A stretch of 36,890 nt of DNA from Buttiauxella agrestis ATCC 33320 (GTDB taxonomy: Bacteria; Pseudomonadota; Gammaproteobacteria; Enterobacterales; Enterobacteriaceae), in contig NZ_JMPI01000046.1 in the NCBI RefSeq assembly GCF_000735355.1, positions 1 through 36,890 on the forward strand, given 5' to 3'. The notes below the pieces were generated by a model. That model was not told the DNA's origin. It did not search any database and saw nothing but the letters and a program-made list of their open reading frames with translations. Below are positions 28,117-36,890 of this stretch, piece by piece. The number at the start of each line of letters is the position of its first letter. Positions within the stretch are counted from its first letter, which is position 1. The position numbers were made by a program, and so were the translations under genes.

Positions 28117-29334
28117 TTAAGCGTTAACTTTACGCATCACCAGTGTGGCGTTCGTTCCACCGAAACCGAAGCTGTTAGACATAACAGTGTTCAGTTGACG
28201 TTCGGTCGTTTCAGTCACGATGTTCAGGCCAGCAGCCTGCTCATCCAGCTCTTCGATGTTAATGCTTGGCGCGATGAAACCGTGCTCCAGCATCAGCAGA
28301 GAGTAGATAGCTTCCTGAACGCCAGCGGCACCCAGAGAGTGACCCGTCATTGCTTTGGTCGCAGACATCGACGGTGAGTGGTTACCGAAGACTTCTTTGA
28401 TTGCGCCCAGTTCTTTCACATCACCAACTGGTGTGGAAGTCCCGTGGGTGTTCAGGTAGTCAATCGGAGTATCAACACCGTGCATTGCCATCTTCATGCA
28501 ACGTACTGCGCCTTCACCAGATGGAGCAACCATGTCTGCGCCATCAGAAGTTGCGCCGTAGCCAACGATTTCAGCGTAGATGTGCGCGCCACGAGCCAGA
28601 GCGTGCTCCAGTTCTTCGACCACAACCATACCGCCGCCGCCTGCGATAACGAAACCGTCACGGCTCGCATCATAGGTACGGGATGCTTTGTCCGGCGTTT
28701 CGTTGTATTTAGTAGACAGCGCGCCCATGGCATCGAACTCACAGGCCATTTCCCAGCACAGCTCTTCGCCGCCGCCAGCAAAAACGATGTCCTGTTTGCC
28801 CAGCTGAATTTGCTCAACAGCATTACCGATACAGTGCGCAGAAGTCGCACATGCGGAGCTGATCGAGTAGTTCACGCCGTGAATTTTGAACGGAGTCGCG
28901 AGGCATGCGGAAACCGCAGAACCCATCGCTTTGGTCACAACGTAAGGACCCACCGCTTTCAGGCCGCGCGGGCTACGCATTGCGTCTGCACCGAACACCT
29001 GAGATTTAGACGACCCACCGGAACCTGCAATCAGGCCCACACGCGGGTTGCTTTGATAAACTTCTTCTTTCAAACCAGCATCTTCGATAGCTTGCTGCAT
29101 TGAAAGGTAAGCGTAGACAGAGGCATCGTTCATGAAACGGACCACTTTACGGTCAATCAGGCCGGTGGTGTCCAGTTTAACGTTACCCCACACGTGGCTG
29201 CGCATTCCAGAATCTTTGAATTCTTGAGAGAAAGTGATCCCCGAGCGACCTTCACGCAGAGATGCCAGGACTTCCTGCTGGTTGTTACCGATGCTGGAAA
29301 CAATGCCCAGACCAGTAATCACTGCACGTTTCAT
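28117..29334 (-). CDS. fabB: 3-oxoacyl-[acyl-carrier-protein] synthase I
   Basis: FabB elongates acyl-ACP with malonyl-ACP and is required for unsaturated fatty acid synthesis. The 405 residues are one fewer than K-12 (406), because of a one-residue deletion in the [12 protein letters not shown] loop. The catalytic triad is intact: Cys162 in [10 protein letters not shown], His297 in [11 protein letters not shown] and His332 in GHSLGAAG. The glycine-rich end [14 protein letters not shown] is typical. GAGGTATTGA precedes the ATG. It is transcribed from a FabR-regulated promoter divergent from mnmC. Confidence 0.98.
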   Translation of the reverse strand: MKRAVITGLGIVSSIGNNQQEVLASLREGRSGITFSQEFKDSGMRSHVWGNVKLDTTGLIDRKVVRFMNDASVYAYLSMQQAIEDAGLKEEVYQSNPRVGLIAGSGGSSKSQVFGADAMRSPRGLKAVGPYVVTKAMGSAVSACLATPFKIHGVNYSISSACATSAHCIGNAVEQIQLGKQDIVFAGGGEELCWEMACEFDAMGALSTKYNETPDKASRTYDASRDGFVIAGGGGMVVVEELEHALARGAHIYAEIVGYGATSDGADMVAPSGEGAVRCMKMAMHGVDTPIDYLNTHGTSTPVGDVKELGAIKEVFGNHSPSMSATKAMTGHSLGAAGVQEAIYSLLMLEHGFIAPSINIEELDEQAAGLNIVTETTERQLNTVMSNSFGFGGTNATLVMRKVNA

Positions 29335-29375
29335 TCAATACCTCTTTCACTACACTATTTAGGATTTCGAATGGC

Positions 29376-29404
29376 ACAATAGCGTACACTTGTACGCCGA
29401 ACAA
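29376..29404 (-). promoter_or_regulatory. fabB promoter with FabR operator in its spacer
   Basis: On the minus strand TTGTTC (-35, 29404-29399) and TATTGT (-10, 29381-29376) are separated by 17 bp. The plus-strand palindrome AGCGTACACTTGTACGCC (29381-29398) fills that spacer and matches the FabR operator type (AGCGTACA-N2-TGTACGCT). FabR binding would sit directly on the promoter and repress fabB. A weak FadR-like segment may lie further upstream but was not called. Confidence 0.85.
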
Positions 29405-29491
29405 GTCCGATCAGCCAAATTGGTCTGAAATTTGCGCCGCTTCGCACACATCGTTATGATCGTTTCACCGCCTGCCAGACGAGTAACTTAC

Positions 29492-31492
29492 GTGAAACCG
29501 TCCCCTATACAATCTGCCAACCTTGGCTTTAACGAAGAGGGTACACCTGTATCCCGAGAATTCGACGATGTGTACTTCTCTAATGATAATGGACTGGAGG
29601 AAACTCGTTATGTCTTTCTTGGTGGGAACCGATTATCGGAACGCTTCATAACCCACGATCGCTCGCTATTTATCGTTGGTGAAAGCGGTTTTGGCACCGG
29701 ACTTAACTTCCTGACTTTATGGCAAGCTTTTGAAGACTTTTGCAAAAACCAGCCTCAAGCCACGCTCAAGCGCCTGCACTTTATTAGTTTTGAAAAATTC
29801 CCACTCACTGCCGAAGATTTACACACCGCTCATGCGCATTGGCCCGAACTGGCCGATTTTGCGCAGCAACTTCAGCAACAGTGGCCACTTCCAATTGCCG
29901 GTTGCCACCGTATTTTACTGGCTGATGGGCGTGTGACTCTCGACTTGTGGTTCGGAGATATTAACGAACTGATCCCGCAATTAGATGACACATTAAATAA
30001 TCAGGTCGACGCCTGGTTCCTTGACGGTTTTGCGCCGTCAAAAAACCCGGATATGTGGACGCAAAACCTGTTTGACACCATGGCAAAACTGGCGAGACCA
30101 GGCGCCACGCTGGCGACATTCACCTGCGCCGGATTTGTGCGTCGAGGCCTGATTGATGCAGGTTTCACTATGACCAAAACGAAAGGTTTTGGACGCAAGC
30201 GTGAAATGCTGACGGGTGTAATGGAACGAGCGCTTGAAACGCCAGCACGCACGCCGTGGTACGCCCGCCCGGCAGCGCAAGGGCAAGAAGTCGCTATTGT
30301 TGGCGGCGGTGTGGCCAGCGCCCTGCTCTCACTCGCCTTGCTACGCCGTGGCTGGCGGGTCACGCTTTACTGCGAAGATATCGCCCCGGCACTTGGCGCT
30401 TCCGGTAATCGTCAGGGCGCGTTGTATCCCTTGCTGAATACGCACGACGCTTCGCTAACAAACTTTTTCAGCGCGGCGTTCACCTTTGCCCGCCGCTTAT
30501 ACGACTCGTTGCCTGTTGAGTTTGATCACGACTGGTGTGGCGTGACGCAACTGGGCTGGGATGAGAAGAGTCAGCATAAAATCGAACAAATGCTGAGCCT
30601 CGAATTTCCTGAGCGACTGGTTCATGCCGTCGATGCACAAACTGCTGCAAAACTTTGTGGCCTGGAAACCGGGCATGGTGGCGCAACCTATCCGCTCGGA
30701 GGCTGGTTGTGCCCCGCACAATTGACCGCAGGTGTGCTGGCTCTGGCAGAACAAATGGGGCTTAAAACCTATTACCAGCATCATGTCGAAGAACTGACGC
30801 AAACACCTGACGGATGGGAATTAATGTTTGCTGAACAGGCAGCAAAACGCCATGCGGTTGTGGTGCTGGCTAACGGCTTCAAAGTCAGTAAACTCGCCCA
30901 AACCGCGAAGCTGCCGTTCTCCGCTGTTGGCGGCCAGGTGAGCCATATTCCAACCAGCCCGTCGCTGTCTGAATTACGCCAGGTGCTGTGTTACGACGGT
31001 TATCTGACGCCGCAAAATCCAGACAATCAGCAGCATTGTATCGGTGCAAGCTATCATCGTGGCGTGGAAGAAATGCGCTATAACGATGAAGATCAGCAGC
31101 ATAACCGTCAACGTTTGTTGAATTGTCTGCCGGATGTGGAATGGCCGAAGGAAGTCGATGTCTCAGCGGGTGAGGCCCGATGCGGAGTGCGATGTGCAAC
31201 ACGCGATCACATACCGATTATCGGCAGCGTTCCGCGTTATGACGCCACGCTTGAAGCCTATGCGACACTTTGCGAAAACCGTGAAAATGCCGAAGCTGCA
31301 CCGGTCTATCCCAATCTGTTTATGTTGGCGGCGTTGGGTTCAAGAGGGTTATGCAGTGCACCACTGGCGGCAGAAATTCTGGCAGCGCAGATATGCGATG
31401 AACCTATTCCCATGGATGGCGAAACGCTGGCGGCTCTGAATCCGAATCGATTCTGGGTGCGGAAACTGCTGAAAGGAAGAGAAGTAAAATAG
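29492..31492 (+). CDS. mnmC: Bifunctional tRNA mnm5s2U biosynthesis protein MnmC
   Basis: MnmC completes the wobble uridine modification mnm5(s2)U34: its FAD domain removes the carboxymethyl group and its methyltransferase domain methylates the resulting amine. The 666 residues compare with 668 in K-12. The N-terminal methyltransferase (about 1-245) has the SAM loop [12 protein letters not shown] and [15 protein letters not shown]. The C-terminal oxidoreductase (about 270-666) has the FAD motif [20 protein letters not shown] and [12 protein letters not shown]. The start is GTG at 29492, matching the family N-terminus; a longer frame from TTG at 29432 would overlap the fabB control region. It ends in tandem stops, TAG TGA. 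Confidence 0.95.
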   Translation: MKPSPIQSANLGFNEEGTPVSREFDDVYFSNDNGLEETRYVFLGGNRLSERFITHDRSLFIVGESGFGTGLNFLTLWQAFEDFCKNQPQATLKRLHFISFEKFPLTAEDLHTAHAHWPELADFAQQLQQQWPLPIAGCHRILLADGRVTLDLWFGDINELIPQLDDTLNNQVDAWFLDGFAPSKNPDMWTQNLFDTMAKLARPGATLATFTCAGFVRRGLIDAGFTMTKTKGFGRKREMLTGVMERALETPARTPWYARPAAQGQEVAIVGGGVASALLSLALLRRGWRVTLYCEDIAPALGASGNRQGALYPLLNTHDASLTNFFSAAFTFARRLYDSLPVEFDHDWCGVTQLGWDEKSQHKIEQMLSLEFPERLVHAVDAQTAAKLCGLETGHGGATYPLGGWLCPAQLTAGVLALAEQMGLKTYYQHHVEELTQTPDGWELMFAEQAAKRHAVVVLANGFKVSKLAQTAKLPFSAVGGQVSHIPTSPSLSELRQVLCYDGYLTPQNPDNQQHCIGASYHRGVEEMRYNDEDQQHNRQRLLNCLPDVEWPKEVDVSAGEARCGVRCATRDHIPIIGSVPRYDATLEAYATLCENRENAEAAPVYPNLFMLAALGSRGLCSAPLAAEILAAQICDEPIPMDGETLAALNPNRFWVRKLLKGREVK

Positions 31493-31505
31493 TGAGGGTT
31501 TAACG

Positions 31506-31537
31506 CCCTCACCCCAGCCCTCTCCCCCTGGAGAGGG
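31506..31537 (-). repeat. Short palindromic intergenic repeat, copy 3A (inverted)
   Basis: The core CCCTCTCC (31518-31525) / GGAGAGGG (31530-31537) is preceded by CCCTCACCCCAG, which is the tail of this family on the minus strand. Together with copy 3B it forms a head-to-head or BIME-like pair just past the mnmC stop. Confidence 0.75.
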
Positions 31538-31553
31538 AGAACACCGAGCCGTT

Positions 31554-31581
31554 CCCTCTCCCAGGGGAGAGGGTCAGGGTG
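31554..31581 (+). repeat. Short palindromic intergenic repeat, copy 3B
   Basis: The core CCCTCTCC (31554-31561) / GGAGAGGG (31566-31573) is followed by TCAGGGTG, a diverged form of the GGGGTGAGGG tail. It has the opposite orientation to copy 3A and ends 12 bp before the yfcL stop, between convergent genes. Confidence 0.75.
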
Positions 31582-31593
31582 CGGCGAAATAGC

Positions 31594-31869
31594 TTAGAAT
31601 TGCGCTTTCTGGTACAAGTTGTCCCACATTTCCAGCACCAAAGACTGGTCGCGTGGCGAAAGCTCACCTGCCTGAATCGCTTTCTCCAGGCTGCCGGATA
31701 CCGCACCGTGCAGCGCTTCCGGGCTATGATCTTCACCGTGCTCCACATCAGCCACAGCGAGGGTCAGGTGGCCACGCAGATAACCGCTGGCAAACAGTTC
31801 ATCATCACTGGCCGTCTCAACCATTTCATCAATTAGCGCCAGAATGCGTGTTTCAAATTCAGCGATCAT
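31594..31869 (-). CDS. yfcL: Conserved small protein YfcL
   Basis: A 91-residue acidic, helical protein matching K-12 YfcL (92) over its length, with the conserved segments [16 protein letters not shown] and [20 protein letters not shown]. No enzymatic motif, signal or membrane segment is visible, and its function is unknown. It lies 28 bp after epmC as the last gene of the prmB-aroC-mepA-yfcA-epmC-yfcL cluster. Confidence 0.92.
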   Translation of the reverse strand: MIAEFETRILALIDEMVETASDDELFASGYLRGHLTLAVADVEHGEDHSPEALHGAVSGSLEKAIQAGELSPRDQSLVLEMWDNLYQKAQF

Positions 31870-31897
31870 CGTACTTCCTCTTCAATATGCAGGTTTT

Positions 31898-32467
31898 TTA
31901 GTTTAAATCTTCCGGCCACGGGAACTGTTCTGCGGCCAGCGGCGGGGTTTTGTAATACTCCCGCAGTGCTTCAATTAATTTTGCCGTGCGAGCCGGGATA
32001 CCTTCTTGCAGGTAAATCATCACCTGCGCATGGACCCGACGCTGAAATGCGATTCTGTCCGGGTCAACATCCCCACTCAGGTTGTCGCAACTCACATTGA
32101 ACGGGAAGTTTGCCGCCACGCACAGTAACCATTCCTGCGCCTGGGGTTTGACTTCCACATCCTCAAATTTACTTTGAGTTTCGGCATCACGCCCGTCCGG
32201 GCAATACCAGTAACCAAAATCCACCAGCTCGCGGCGAGCTTTACCCGCGATAAGCCAGTGAGAAATCTCGTGCATGCCGCTGGCATAATAACCGTGGGCA
32301 AACACCACGCGGTGATAAGGAATTTCCTCATCAGCAGGAAGATAGATCGGTTCGTCGTCGCCTTTAATCAGACGTGTATTAAATTCATCTTTAAAGCAGC
32401 TATCGAAAATGTCGATAAGTTCCTGATAATGCTGTTCTGTCGTTATTGTCATATTTGCTGTGGTCAT
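31898..32467 (-). CDS. epmC: Elongation factor P hydroxylase EpmC (YfcM)
   Basis: EpmC hydroxylates the beta-lysylated lysine of elongation factor P, the last step of its modification after EpmA and EpmB. The 189 residues compare with 182 in K-12, the difference being at the N-terminus (MTTANMTITTEQ). The metal-site motif HEISHW and the acidic downstream segment RRELVDFGYWYCPDGRD are conserved. The ATG at 32465-32467 has GGGGATAAATTAAG upstream, so its ribosome-binding site lies in the last codons of yfcA; the in-frame ATG at residue 6 lacks one. It starts 1 bp after the yfcA stop. Confidence 0.94.
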   Translation of the reverse strand: MTTANMTITTEQHYQELIDIFDSCFKDEFNTRLIKGDDEPIYLPADEEIPYHRVVFAHGYYASGMHEISHWLIAGKARRELVDFGYWYCPDGRDAETQSKFEDVEVKPQAQEWLLCVAANFPFNVSCDNLSGDVDPDRIAFQRRVHAQVMIYLQEGIPARTAKLIEALREYYKTPPLAAEQFPWPEDLN

Positions 32468-32468
32468 C

Positions 32469-33266
32469 TTAATTTATCCCCAACCATTGGAGAATTTCCG
32501 TTCCGTGGCTATCAAATAAGAGTTTGGCGCTCATCACCGCCGACACAATCACAATCATCGGTCGGATCAGTTTTTGCCCTTTACTCAACACAAGACGCGA
32601 TCCCATCCGCGCCCCTAAAAACTGCCCGGCCATCATCACAAAACCGGTTCCCCAAATCACCTTCCCGCCGATGATGAACAGCAGCAGGCCGCCCAGGTTT
32701 GACGTCGCATTTAATACTTTGGCGTGAGCGGTAGATTTAGCGAGGTTAAAGCCGCATAGGGTCACAAAGGCCAGCGCGTAAAATGAACCCGCGCCTGGGC
32801 CGAAGAAACCGTCGTAGAAACCGACGCAGCCCCCTGCAATCAGCGCAAACGGCAGGCCGTACAAACGGCGTTGCCTGTCTTCTTCACCCAGTTTTGGCAT
32901 CAGTAAAAAATACAAGCCGATGCAAATGACCAGTAGCGGCAAGATTTGGCGCAGCACGTCAGATTTCACATACTGAACCAGCAACGCACCCGATGTGGAG
33001 CCGAGAAACGTCATCAGAATATTCAGTTTCTGCTCTTTAAGATCGACAACTTTGCGGCGAATAAAATAGAGCGAGGAAGAAACTGAACCCCCACAGGCCT
33101 GGAGTTTGTTGGTCGCCAAAGCATGTGCGGGGGACATTCCCGTGGCTAACAGCACGGGGACGGTTATCAAACCACCCCCACCTGCCAGTGAGTCAATAAA
33201 CCCTGCAAACATGGCGACAAAAAACAGCGCCACCAGCATCAGGGGGGAAACCATAAACCATTCCAT
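32469..33266 (-). CDS. yfcA: TSUP (TauE/SafE) family membrane protein YfcA
   Basis: A 265-residue inner-membrane protein of the sulfite/organosulfonate exporter family, about four residues shorter than K-12 YfcA at the N-terminus. Around eight hydrophobic segments are visible. The two family repeats are marked by GFIDSLAGGGGLITVPVL and GFYDGFFGPGAGSFYALAFV. The substrate is unknown; anion export is inferred from the family. It starts 11 bp after mepA and runs directly into epmC. Confidence 0.94.
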   Translation of the reverse strand: MEWFMVSPLMLVALFFVAMFAGFIDSLAGGGGLITVPVLLATGMSPAHALATNKLQACGGSVSSSLYFIRRKVVDLKEQKLNILMTFLGSTSGALLVQYVKSDVLRQILPLLVICIGLYFLLMPKLGEEDRQRRLYGLPFALIAGGCVGFYDGFFGPGAGSFYALAFVTLCGFNLAKSTAHAKVLNATSNLGGLLLFIIGGKVIWGTGFVMMAGQFLGARMGSRLVLSKGQKLIRPMIVIVSAVMSAKLLFDSHGTEILQWLGIN

Positions 33267-33277
33267 GAACTTATCCG

Positions 33278-34102
33278 TTAGAGAACGTGCTCATCCAGCA
33301 AAGCCTGACAAGAGGCGGGTAAAGGCGGTGGTGTTTTCTTTTTCGGTGGCCGCTCGCCCGGTGCTGGCGGCGCGAACCAGCTTTGCAGCTCGGCACCACA
33401 ACCGTCGCCTGGCGGTGGTAATGGTTGGTCCTGGCACTCGAGGCTGTCAGCCGGACAACGCAGACGCACGTGCATATGGGCGCGGTGAGCAAACCACGGG
33501 CGCACTTTGCGCAGCCAGTCACGTTCGGCTCCGGCATCCAGACACAGTTGCTGCTTGATTGCCGGATTGACGAAGATCCGCGTGACGTCGTTATCTTTCG
33601 CCGCAAGCTTAATCAGGCTGCTGATTTCCGGCTGCCACAAACGCGGCACCACATGCTGATTATCGCTGGCGACTAAATCCAGCGCCTGCGGTTTAAGAAG
33701 CTGAGCTGAAGTCCAGCGAGCTTTGGGAAGCTGCAAGAAGATATCGACGTCCAGCCCGCTTTGGTGGCTGGCATGGCCTGAGCTAAAACGACCGCCCGCC
33801 GCCATTCCCATATCACCAATCAGCAGCGTACCGAGGCCAAGTTGCGTCGATTGATTGCTCAAGCGCTGGATAAACGACACTAAATCGGGATGGCCGAAAT
33901 AGCGACGTTGGTCCTGGCGCATCACCTGATAGCGAGGATCGTTGAGCGGCAACTCGTGGGCACCCACAATGCAGCCGTTAGAGAATGCACCAATAGACTG
34001 CGGGCTTCCCGCAATCGGATGACTAATTTTCTGCCACGGCGTCGCGGCAAAAGTAGCGGTACTGGCAAGCAATGCCAGCAGTCCCACGAGTCTCTTTTTC
34101 AT
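33278..34102 (-). CDS. mepA: Penicillin-insensitive murein endopeptidase MepA
   Basis: MepA is a periplasmic LAS-type metallopeptidase (family M74) that cuts D-alanyl-meso-diaminopimelate cross-bridges in peptidoglycan. The 274 residues equal the K-12 length. The signal peptide is about residues 1-19 ([19 protein letters not shown]). The zinc site is in [20 protein letters not shown] and [10 protein letters not shown]. Conserved cysteines and a Pro-rich tail complete it. The start at 34102 is fixed by the signal peptide; the frame is open upstream to 34150 within aroC. It begins 4 bp after the aroC stop. Confidence 0.96.
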   Translation of the reverse strand: MKKRLVGLLALLASTATFAATPWQKISHPIAGSPQSIGAFSNGCIVGAHELPLNDPRYQVMRQDQRRYFGHPDLVSFIQRLSNQSTQLGLGTLLIGDMGMAAGGRFSSGHASHQSGLDVDIFLQLPKARWTSAQLLKPQALDLVASDNQHVVPRLWQPEISSLIKLAAKDNDVTRIFVNPAIKQQLCLDAGAERDWLRKVRPWFAHRAHMHVRLRCPADSLECQDQPLPPPGDGCGAELQSWFAPPAPGERPPKKKTPPPLPASCQALLDEHVL

Positions 34103-34106
34103 CGCA

Positions 34107-35192
34107 TTACCAGCGCGGCAAAGGGAAAGTGACGTCACCGTTTTGAGCACGCTGACGCAGCATATGATCCATCAATACAATCGCTAACATGGCTTCGGCA
34201 ATCGGAACCGCACGAATACCCACGCAAGGATCATGGCGGCCACGCGTGACCATCTCAACTTCTTCGCCTTCGCGATTGATGGTGCGACCCGGAACCATAA
34301 TGCTGGAAGTTGGCTTCAGCGCCATGTTCGCGACAATTTGCTGGCCGCTACTGATACCACCGAGAATGCCGCCAGCGTGATTGCTCTGGAAGCCTTGTTT
34401 GGTGATTTCGTCACGGTTCTGGCTTCCGCGCAGGTTAACCACGCCAAAGCCCTCGCCAATTTCCACGCCTTTCACCGCGTTGATGCTCATCAGCGCATGC
34501 GCGATATCGGCATCTAAGCGGTCGAATACGGGTTCGCCGAGGCCTGGTGGCACGTTGTCAGCCACAACCGTCACTTTCGCGCCGATGGAGTCGCCTTCTT
34601 TTTTCAGCGCACGCATCAGCTCATCAAGCGTTTCGATTTTATCGGGGTCCGGGCAGAAGAACGGGTTTTGTTCGACTTGATCCCAGTCTTTAATTTCCAG
34701 CGGCACGTCGCCCATTTGCGTCAGACAGCCACGAATTGTGATGCCGTATTTGTGCGCCAGATATTTTTTAGCAATCGCTCCCGCCGCCACACGCATCGCG
34801 GTTTCGCGAGCCGAAGAACGGCCACCGCCACGGTAATCGCGCAGGCCATATTTTTGTTCGTAGGTGTAATCTGCGTGGCCCGGACGGAACACGTCTTTGA
34901 TCGCGCTGTAATCTTGCGAGCGCTGGTCAGTGTTTTCAATCAACAAACCGATGCTGGTGCCGGTCGTCACGCCTTCAAATACACCGGACAGAATTTTCAC
35001 CTGATCGGGTTCACGGCGTTGCGTGGTATAGCGAGAAGTCCCTGGGCGGCGACGGTCGAGATCGTGTTGTAAATCTGCTTCGGTAAGCGGAATGCCCGGC
35101 GGCACACCATCAACGATGCAACCCAACGCCACACCGTGAGATTCACCAAAAGTCGTTACGCGAAAGACTTGTCCAATAGAGTTTCCAGCCAT
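34107..35192 (-). CDS. aroC: Chorismate synthase
   Basis: AroC eliminates phosphate from 5-enolpyruvylshikimate 3-phosphate to give chorismate, the last shikimate-pathway step, using reduced FMN. The 361 residues equal the K-12 length. Family signatures are [20 protein letters not shown] (residues 13-32), [39 protein letters not shown] and [19 protein letters not shown]. It lies 71 bp after prmB and is followed by mepA after 4 bp. Confidence 0.98.
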   Translation of the reverse strand: MAGNSIGQVFRVTTFGESHGVALGCIVDGVPPGIPLTEADLQHDLDRRRPGTSRYTTQRREPDQVKILSGVFEGVTTGTSIGLLIENTDQRSQDYSAIKDVFRPGHADYTYEQKYGLRDYRGGGRSSARETAMRVAAGAIAKKYLAHKYGITIRGCLTQMGDVPLEIKDWDQVEQNPFFCPDPDKIETLDELMRALKKEGDSIGAKVTVVADNVPPGLGEPVFDRLDADIAHALMSINAVKGVEIGEGFGVVNLRGSQNRDEITKQGFQSNHAGGILGGISSGQQIVANMALKPTSSIMVPGRTINREGEEVEMVTRGRHDPCVGIRAVPIAEAMLAIVLMDHMLRQRAQNGDVTFPLPRW

Positions 35193-35237
35193 CTTCTTTC
35201 CGTTATCGTTTTTCGTTGTGTTGTGAGCAAATGAAGA

Positions 35238-35253
35238 CGGGCCGTAAGGCCCG
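35238..35253. other. Small hairpin in the prmB-aroC gap
   Basis: CGGGCC (35238-35243) / GGCCCG (35248-35253) with a 4-nt loop lies 10 bp past the prmB stop. No T-run follows, so it is more likely a message-stability element than a terminator. Confidence 0.5.
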
Positions 35254-35263
35254 CCTGCACAGA

Positions 35264-36196
35264 TTAATCTTTGTAAATGCTGAAATGTTCGCGGGCATCA
35301 ATAAGCTGCGATTTGGTCAGCATGAACACGCCGTCTCCGCCGTTATCAAACTCAAGCCAGGTGAACGGCACATCCGGATACTGGTCCATCAGATGTACCA
35401 TGCTGTTTCCGACTTCACAAATCAGGACGCCGCCATCGGCGAGATAATCCGGCGCACACGCCAGAATTCGACGCGCCAGTTTCAGGCCATCTGTACCCGC
35501 CGCAAGACCTAATTCTGGCTCGAACTTGAACTCACCTGGCAGGTCAGACATATCTTCCGCATCCACATACGGTGGATTAGTGACGATAATGTCGTACTGC
35601 ACTTTTGGCAGGTCGCGGAACAGGTCGGAACGCATTGGCGTTACCTGGCTTTCCAGGCAGTGCTCGGCGATGTTTTGCTCGGCAACCGCCAGCGCATCAA
35701 GAGAAATATCCACCGCATCAACTTCTGCATTGTGGAATTCGTAAGCACAGGCGATAGCGATACAGCCGCTGCCGGTGCACATATCCAGAATGTGCTGCGG
35801 TTCGTTATCAAACAGGCCCGCAAAACGGTTGGTGATAAGCTCGCCAATTGGGGAGCGTGGAACCAGCACGCGTTCATCGACATAAAACTCGTGACCGCAG
35901 AACCAGGCTTTGTTGGTCAGATAGGCGACCGGGATGCGCTCGTTGACGCGGCGAATCACGCGTTCAACAATACGATGGCGCTCGCTTGGCGTCAGACGCG
36001 CAGTGCGCATATCTTCTGGAATATCCAGCGGCAGATAGAGACTTGGCAGCACTAACTGAACGGCTTCGTCCCACGGGTTATCCGTGCCGTGGCCATACCA
36101 GATGTTGGCGGCGCTAAAGCGACTGACTGCCCAGCGCAGCATATCCTGAATGGTATGCAGTTCATTCACTGCCTCATCGACGAAAATTTTATCCAC
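35264..36196 (-). CDS. prmB: 50S ribosomal protein L3 glutamine methyltransferase
   Basis: PrmB methylates a glutamine side-chain nitrogen (Gln150 in E. coli) of ribosomal protein L3. The 310 residues equal the K-12 length. The SAM-binding motif is [18 protein letters not shown] and the glutamine-binding NPPY motif is in [14 protein letters not shown] at about residue 200. The start is GTG at 36194-36196, with a strong GGAGGG 5 bp upstream. It heads the cluster prmB-aroC-mepA-yfcA-epmC-yfcL and is divergent from smrB. Confidence 0.96.
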   Translation of the reverse strand: MDKIFVDEAVNELHTIQDMLRWAVSRFSAANIWYGHGTDNPWDEAVQLVLPSLYLPLDIPEDMRTARLTPSERHRIVERVIRRVNERIPVAYLTNKAWFCGHEFYVDERVLVPRSPIGELITNRFAGLFDNEPQHILDMCTGSGCIAIACAYEFHNAEVDAVDISLDALAVAEQNIAEHCLESQVTPMRSDLFRDLPKVQYDIIVTNPPYVDAEDMSDLPGEFKFEPELGLAAGTDGLKLARRILACAPDYLADGGVLICEVGNSMVHLMDQYPDVPFTWLEFDNGGDGVFMLTKSQLIDAREHFSIYKD

Positions 36197-36367
36197 GTTG
36201 CCCTCCGCAGGCCGTTCGCGCTAATTCAATAATCGATTAGTTTGCCATGAAGGCCGCGACAAATCAGCATTTCAATCACTGTCACTGCGGTGAAAATTGC
36301 GTTTTATTTAGCGATGGACGACAAACCAGGTAAACTGGCGCTAATGCAGATGCGAGACGAGAAACAG

Positions 36368-36890
36368 ATGAAGAAGAAAAATCCGCTCAGCGCTGACGAT
36401 CAGAACCTTTTCCGTGATCTGATGAGCGGCACAAAAAAATTAACTCAGGACACCATTGTTCATCGCCCGATGCGTAAGAAAGTCCAGGAAGTTCCAGTGA
36501 AACGGCTGTTGCAGGAACAAGCCGATGCGAGTCATTACTTTTCAGACGAATTCCAGCCACGACTGGCGACTGAAGGCCCGACACGTTATGTGCGCGAAGA
36601 CGTCAGCCATTTTGAGCTAAAAAAAATTCGGCGCGGGGATTATTCGCCAGAATTATTCCTCGATTTGCACGGTCTGACTCAGATGCAAGCGAAGCAGGAA
36701 TTAGGCGCGCTGATTGCGGCCTGTCGTCGCGAGCATGTGTTTTGCGCCTGTGTGATGCATGGACATGGCAAACACGTTTTGAAGCAGCAAACGCCATTAT
36801 GGCTGGCGCAACACCCACACATCATGGCATTTCACCAGGCACCGAAAGAGTACGGTGGCGATGCAGCATTGCTGGTGTTGATTGAAATCG
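36368..36890 (+). CDS. smrB: Ribosome rescue endonuclease SmrB (partial)
   Basis: The reading frame opens at ATG 36368 and runs off the window after 174 codons; K-12 SmrB (YfcN) has 183 residues, so only about ten are missing. The N-terminal part (about 1-90, with [20 protein letters not shown]) is followed by the Smr domain (about 95 onward). The domain carries [19 protein letters not shown] and the catalytic-loop motif [18 protein letters not shown]. SmrB is recruited to collided ribosomes and cleaves mRNA between them, feeding tmRNA rescue. It is divergent from prmB across 171 bp. Confidence 0.94.
   Translation, partial: MKKKNPLSADDQNLFRDLMSGTKKLTQDTIVHRPMRKKVQEVPVKRLLQEQADASHYFSDEFQPRLATEGPTRYVREDVSHFELKKIRRGDYSPELFLDLHGLTQMQAKQELGALIAACRREHVFCACVMHGHGKHVLKQQTPLWLAQHPHIMAFHQAPKEYGGDAALLVLIEI

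Noticed and set aside
28378-29103. Plus-strand open frame opposite fabB (241 codons)
   Set aside because: Antisense to fabB; Cys/His/Arg-rich, no family match.
29405-29432. FadR operator upstream of fabB
   Set aside because: The segment AGACCAATTTGGCTGATC has partial resemblance, and FadR does activate fabB in E. coli, but the match is too weak by eye to call.
31492-31581. CRISPR-like array
   Set aside because: There are only two inverted units, no direct repeats with uniform spacers and no cas genes.
34103-34150. N-terminal extension of mepA into aroC
   Set aside because: The signal peptide starts at 34102, and the extension lies inside the conserved aroC C-terminus.

Overview
This is a chromosomal core-genome segment from a gammaproteobacterium of the family Enterobacteriaceae. 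Nearly every protein can be aligned from memory, almost end to end, with an Escherichia coli K-12 protein, and gene order follows the K-12 stretch from yfbS to smrB. The proteins differ from K-12 at many positions, and two K-12 genes (yfcC and rpnB) are absent. I therefore infer a related genus rather than Escherichia itself, and I cannot name it from this window. I see no prophage, insertion sequence, integron, CRISPR array, tRNA or rRNA gene.

Layout: (1) 1-3685, minus strand: yfbV, then yfbU-hxpA, then yfbS (membrane protein, conserved protein, HAD sugar phosphatase, SLC13-type transporter). (2) 4021-7446, plus strand: ackA-pta, the acetate overflow pathway. (3) 7528-9383, minus strand: yfcD, yfcE, yfcF. 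(4) 9535-11541, plus strand: yfcG, folX, yfcH. (5) 11578-15696, minus strand: argT, hisJ, hisQ, hisM, hisP, encoding two periplasmic binding proteins that share one ABC importer for basic amino acids. (6) 15997-26823: cvpA-purF-ubiX, then dedA, accD, folC, dedD and pdxB, usg, truA on the minus strand, with flk divergent on the plus strand. (7) 26857-29334, minus strand: fabB and yfcJ; mnmC runs divergently to 31492. (8) 31594-36196, minus strand: prmB-aroC-mepA-yfcA-epmC-yfcL. (9) smrB starts at 36368 and is cut by the window end.

The most informative content is between genes. Both argT and hisJ have near-consensus sigma-54 (-24/-12) promoters. Three near-consensus 17-bp NtrC sites lie upstream of them, which fits nitrogen control of amino-acid scavenging. 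The cvpA-purF-ubiX operon has a textbook PurR box at its promoter. In the fabB promoter, a FabR-type palindrome occupies the spacer between -35 and -10. A family of short palindromic repeats occurs four times: after yfbS, inside the purF-ubiX gap, and as an inverted pair between mnmC and yfcL. A different, classical REP/PU-like element lies between argT and hisJ.

I looked for a previously undescribed system and did not find one: no cluster of unknown genes, no defence-like gene set and no reverse transcriptase or repeat-guided module. Points worth a second look are the repeat family, the nitrogen-control sites, the loss of two flanking genes, a Gly-to-Asp change in HisP and the missing catalytic cysteine in Usg.
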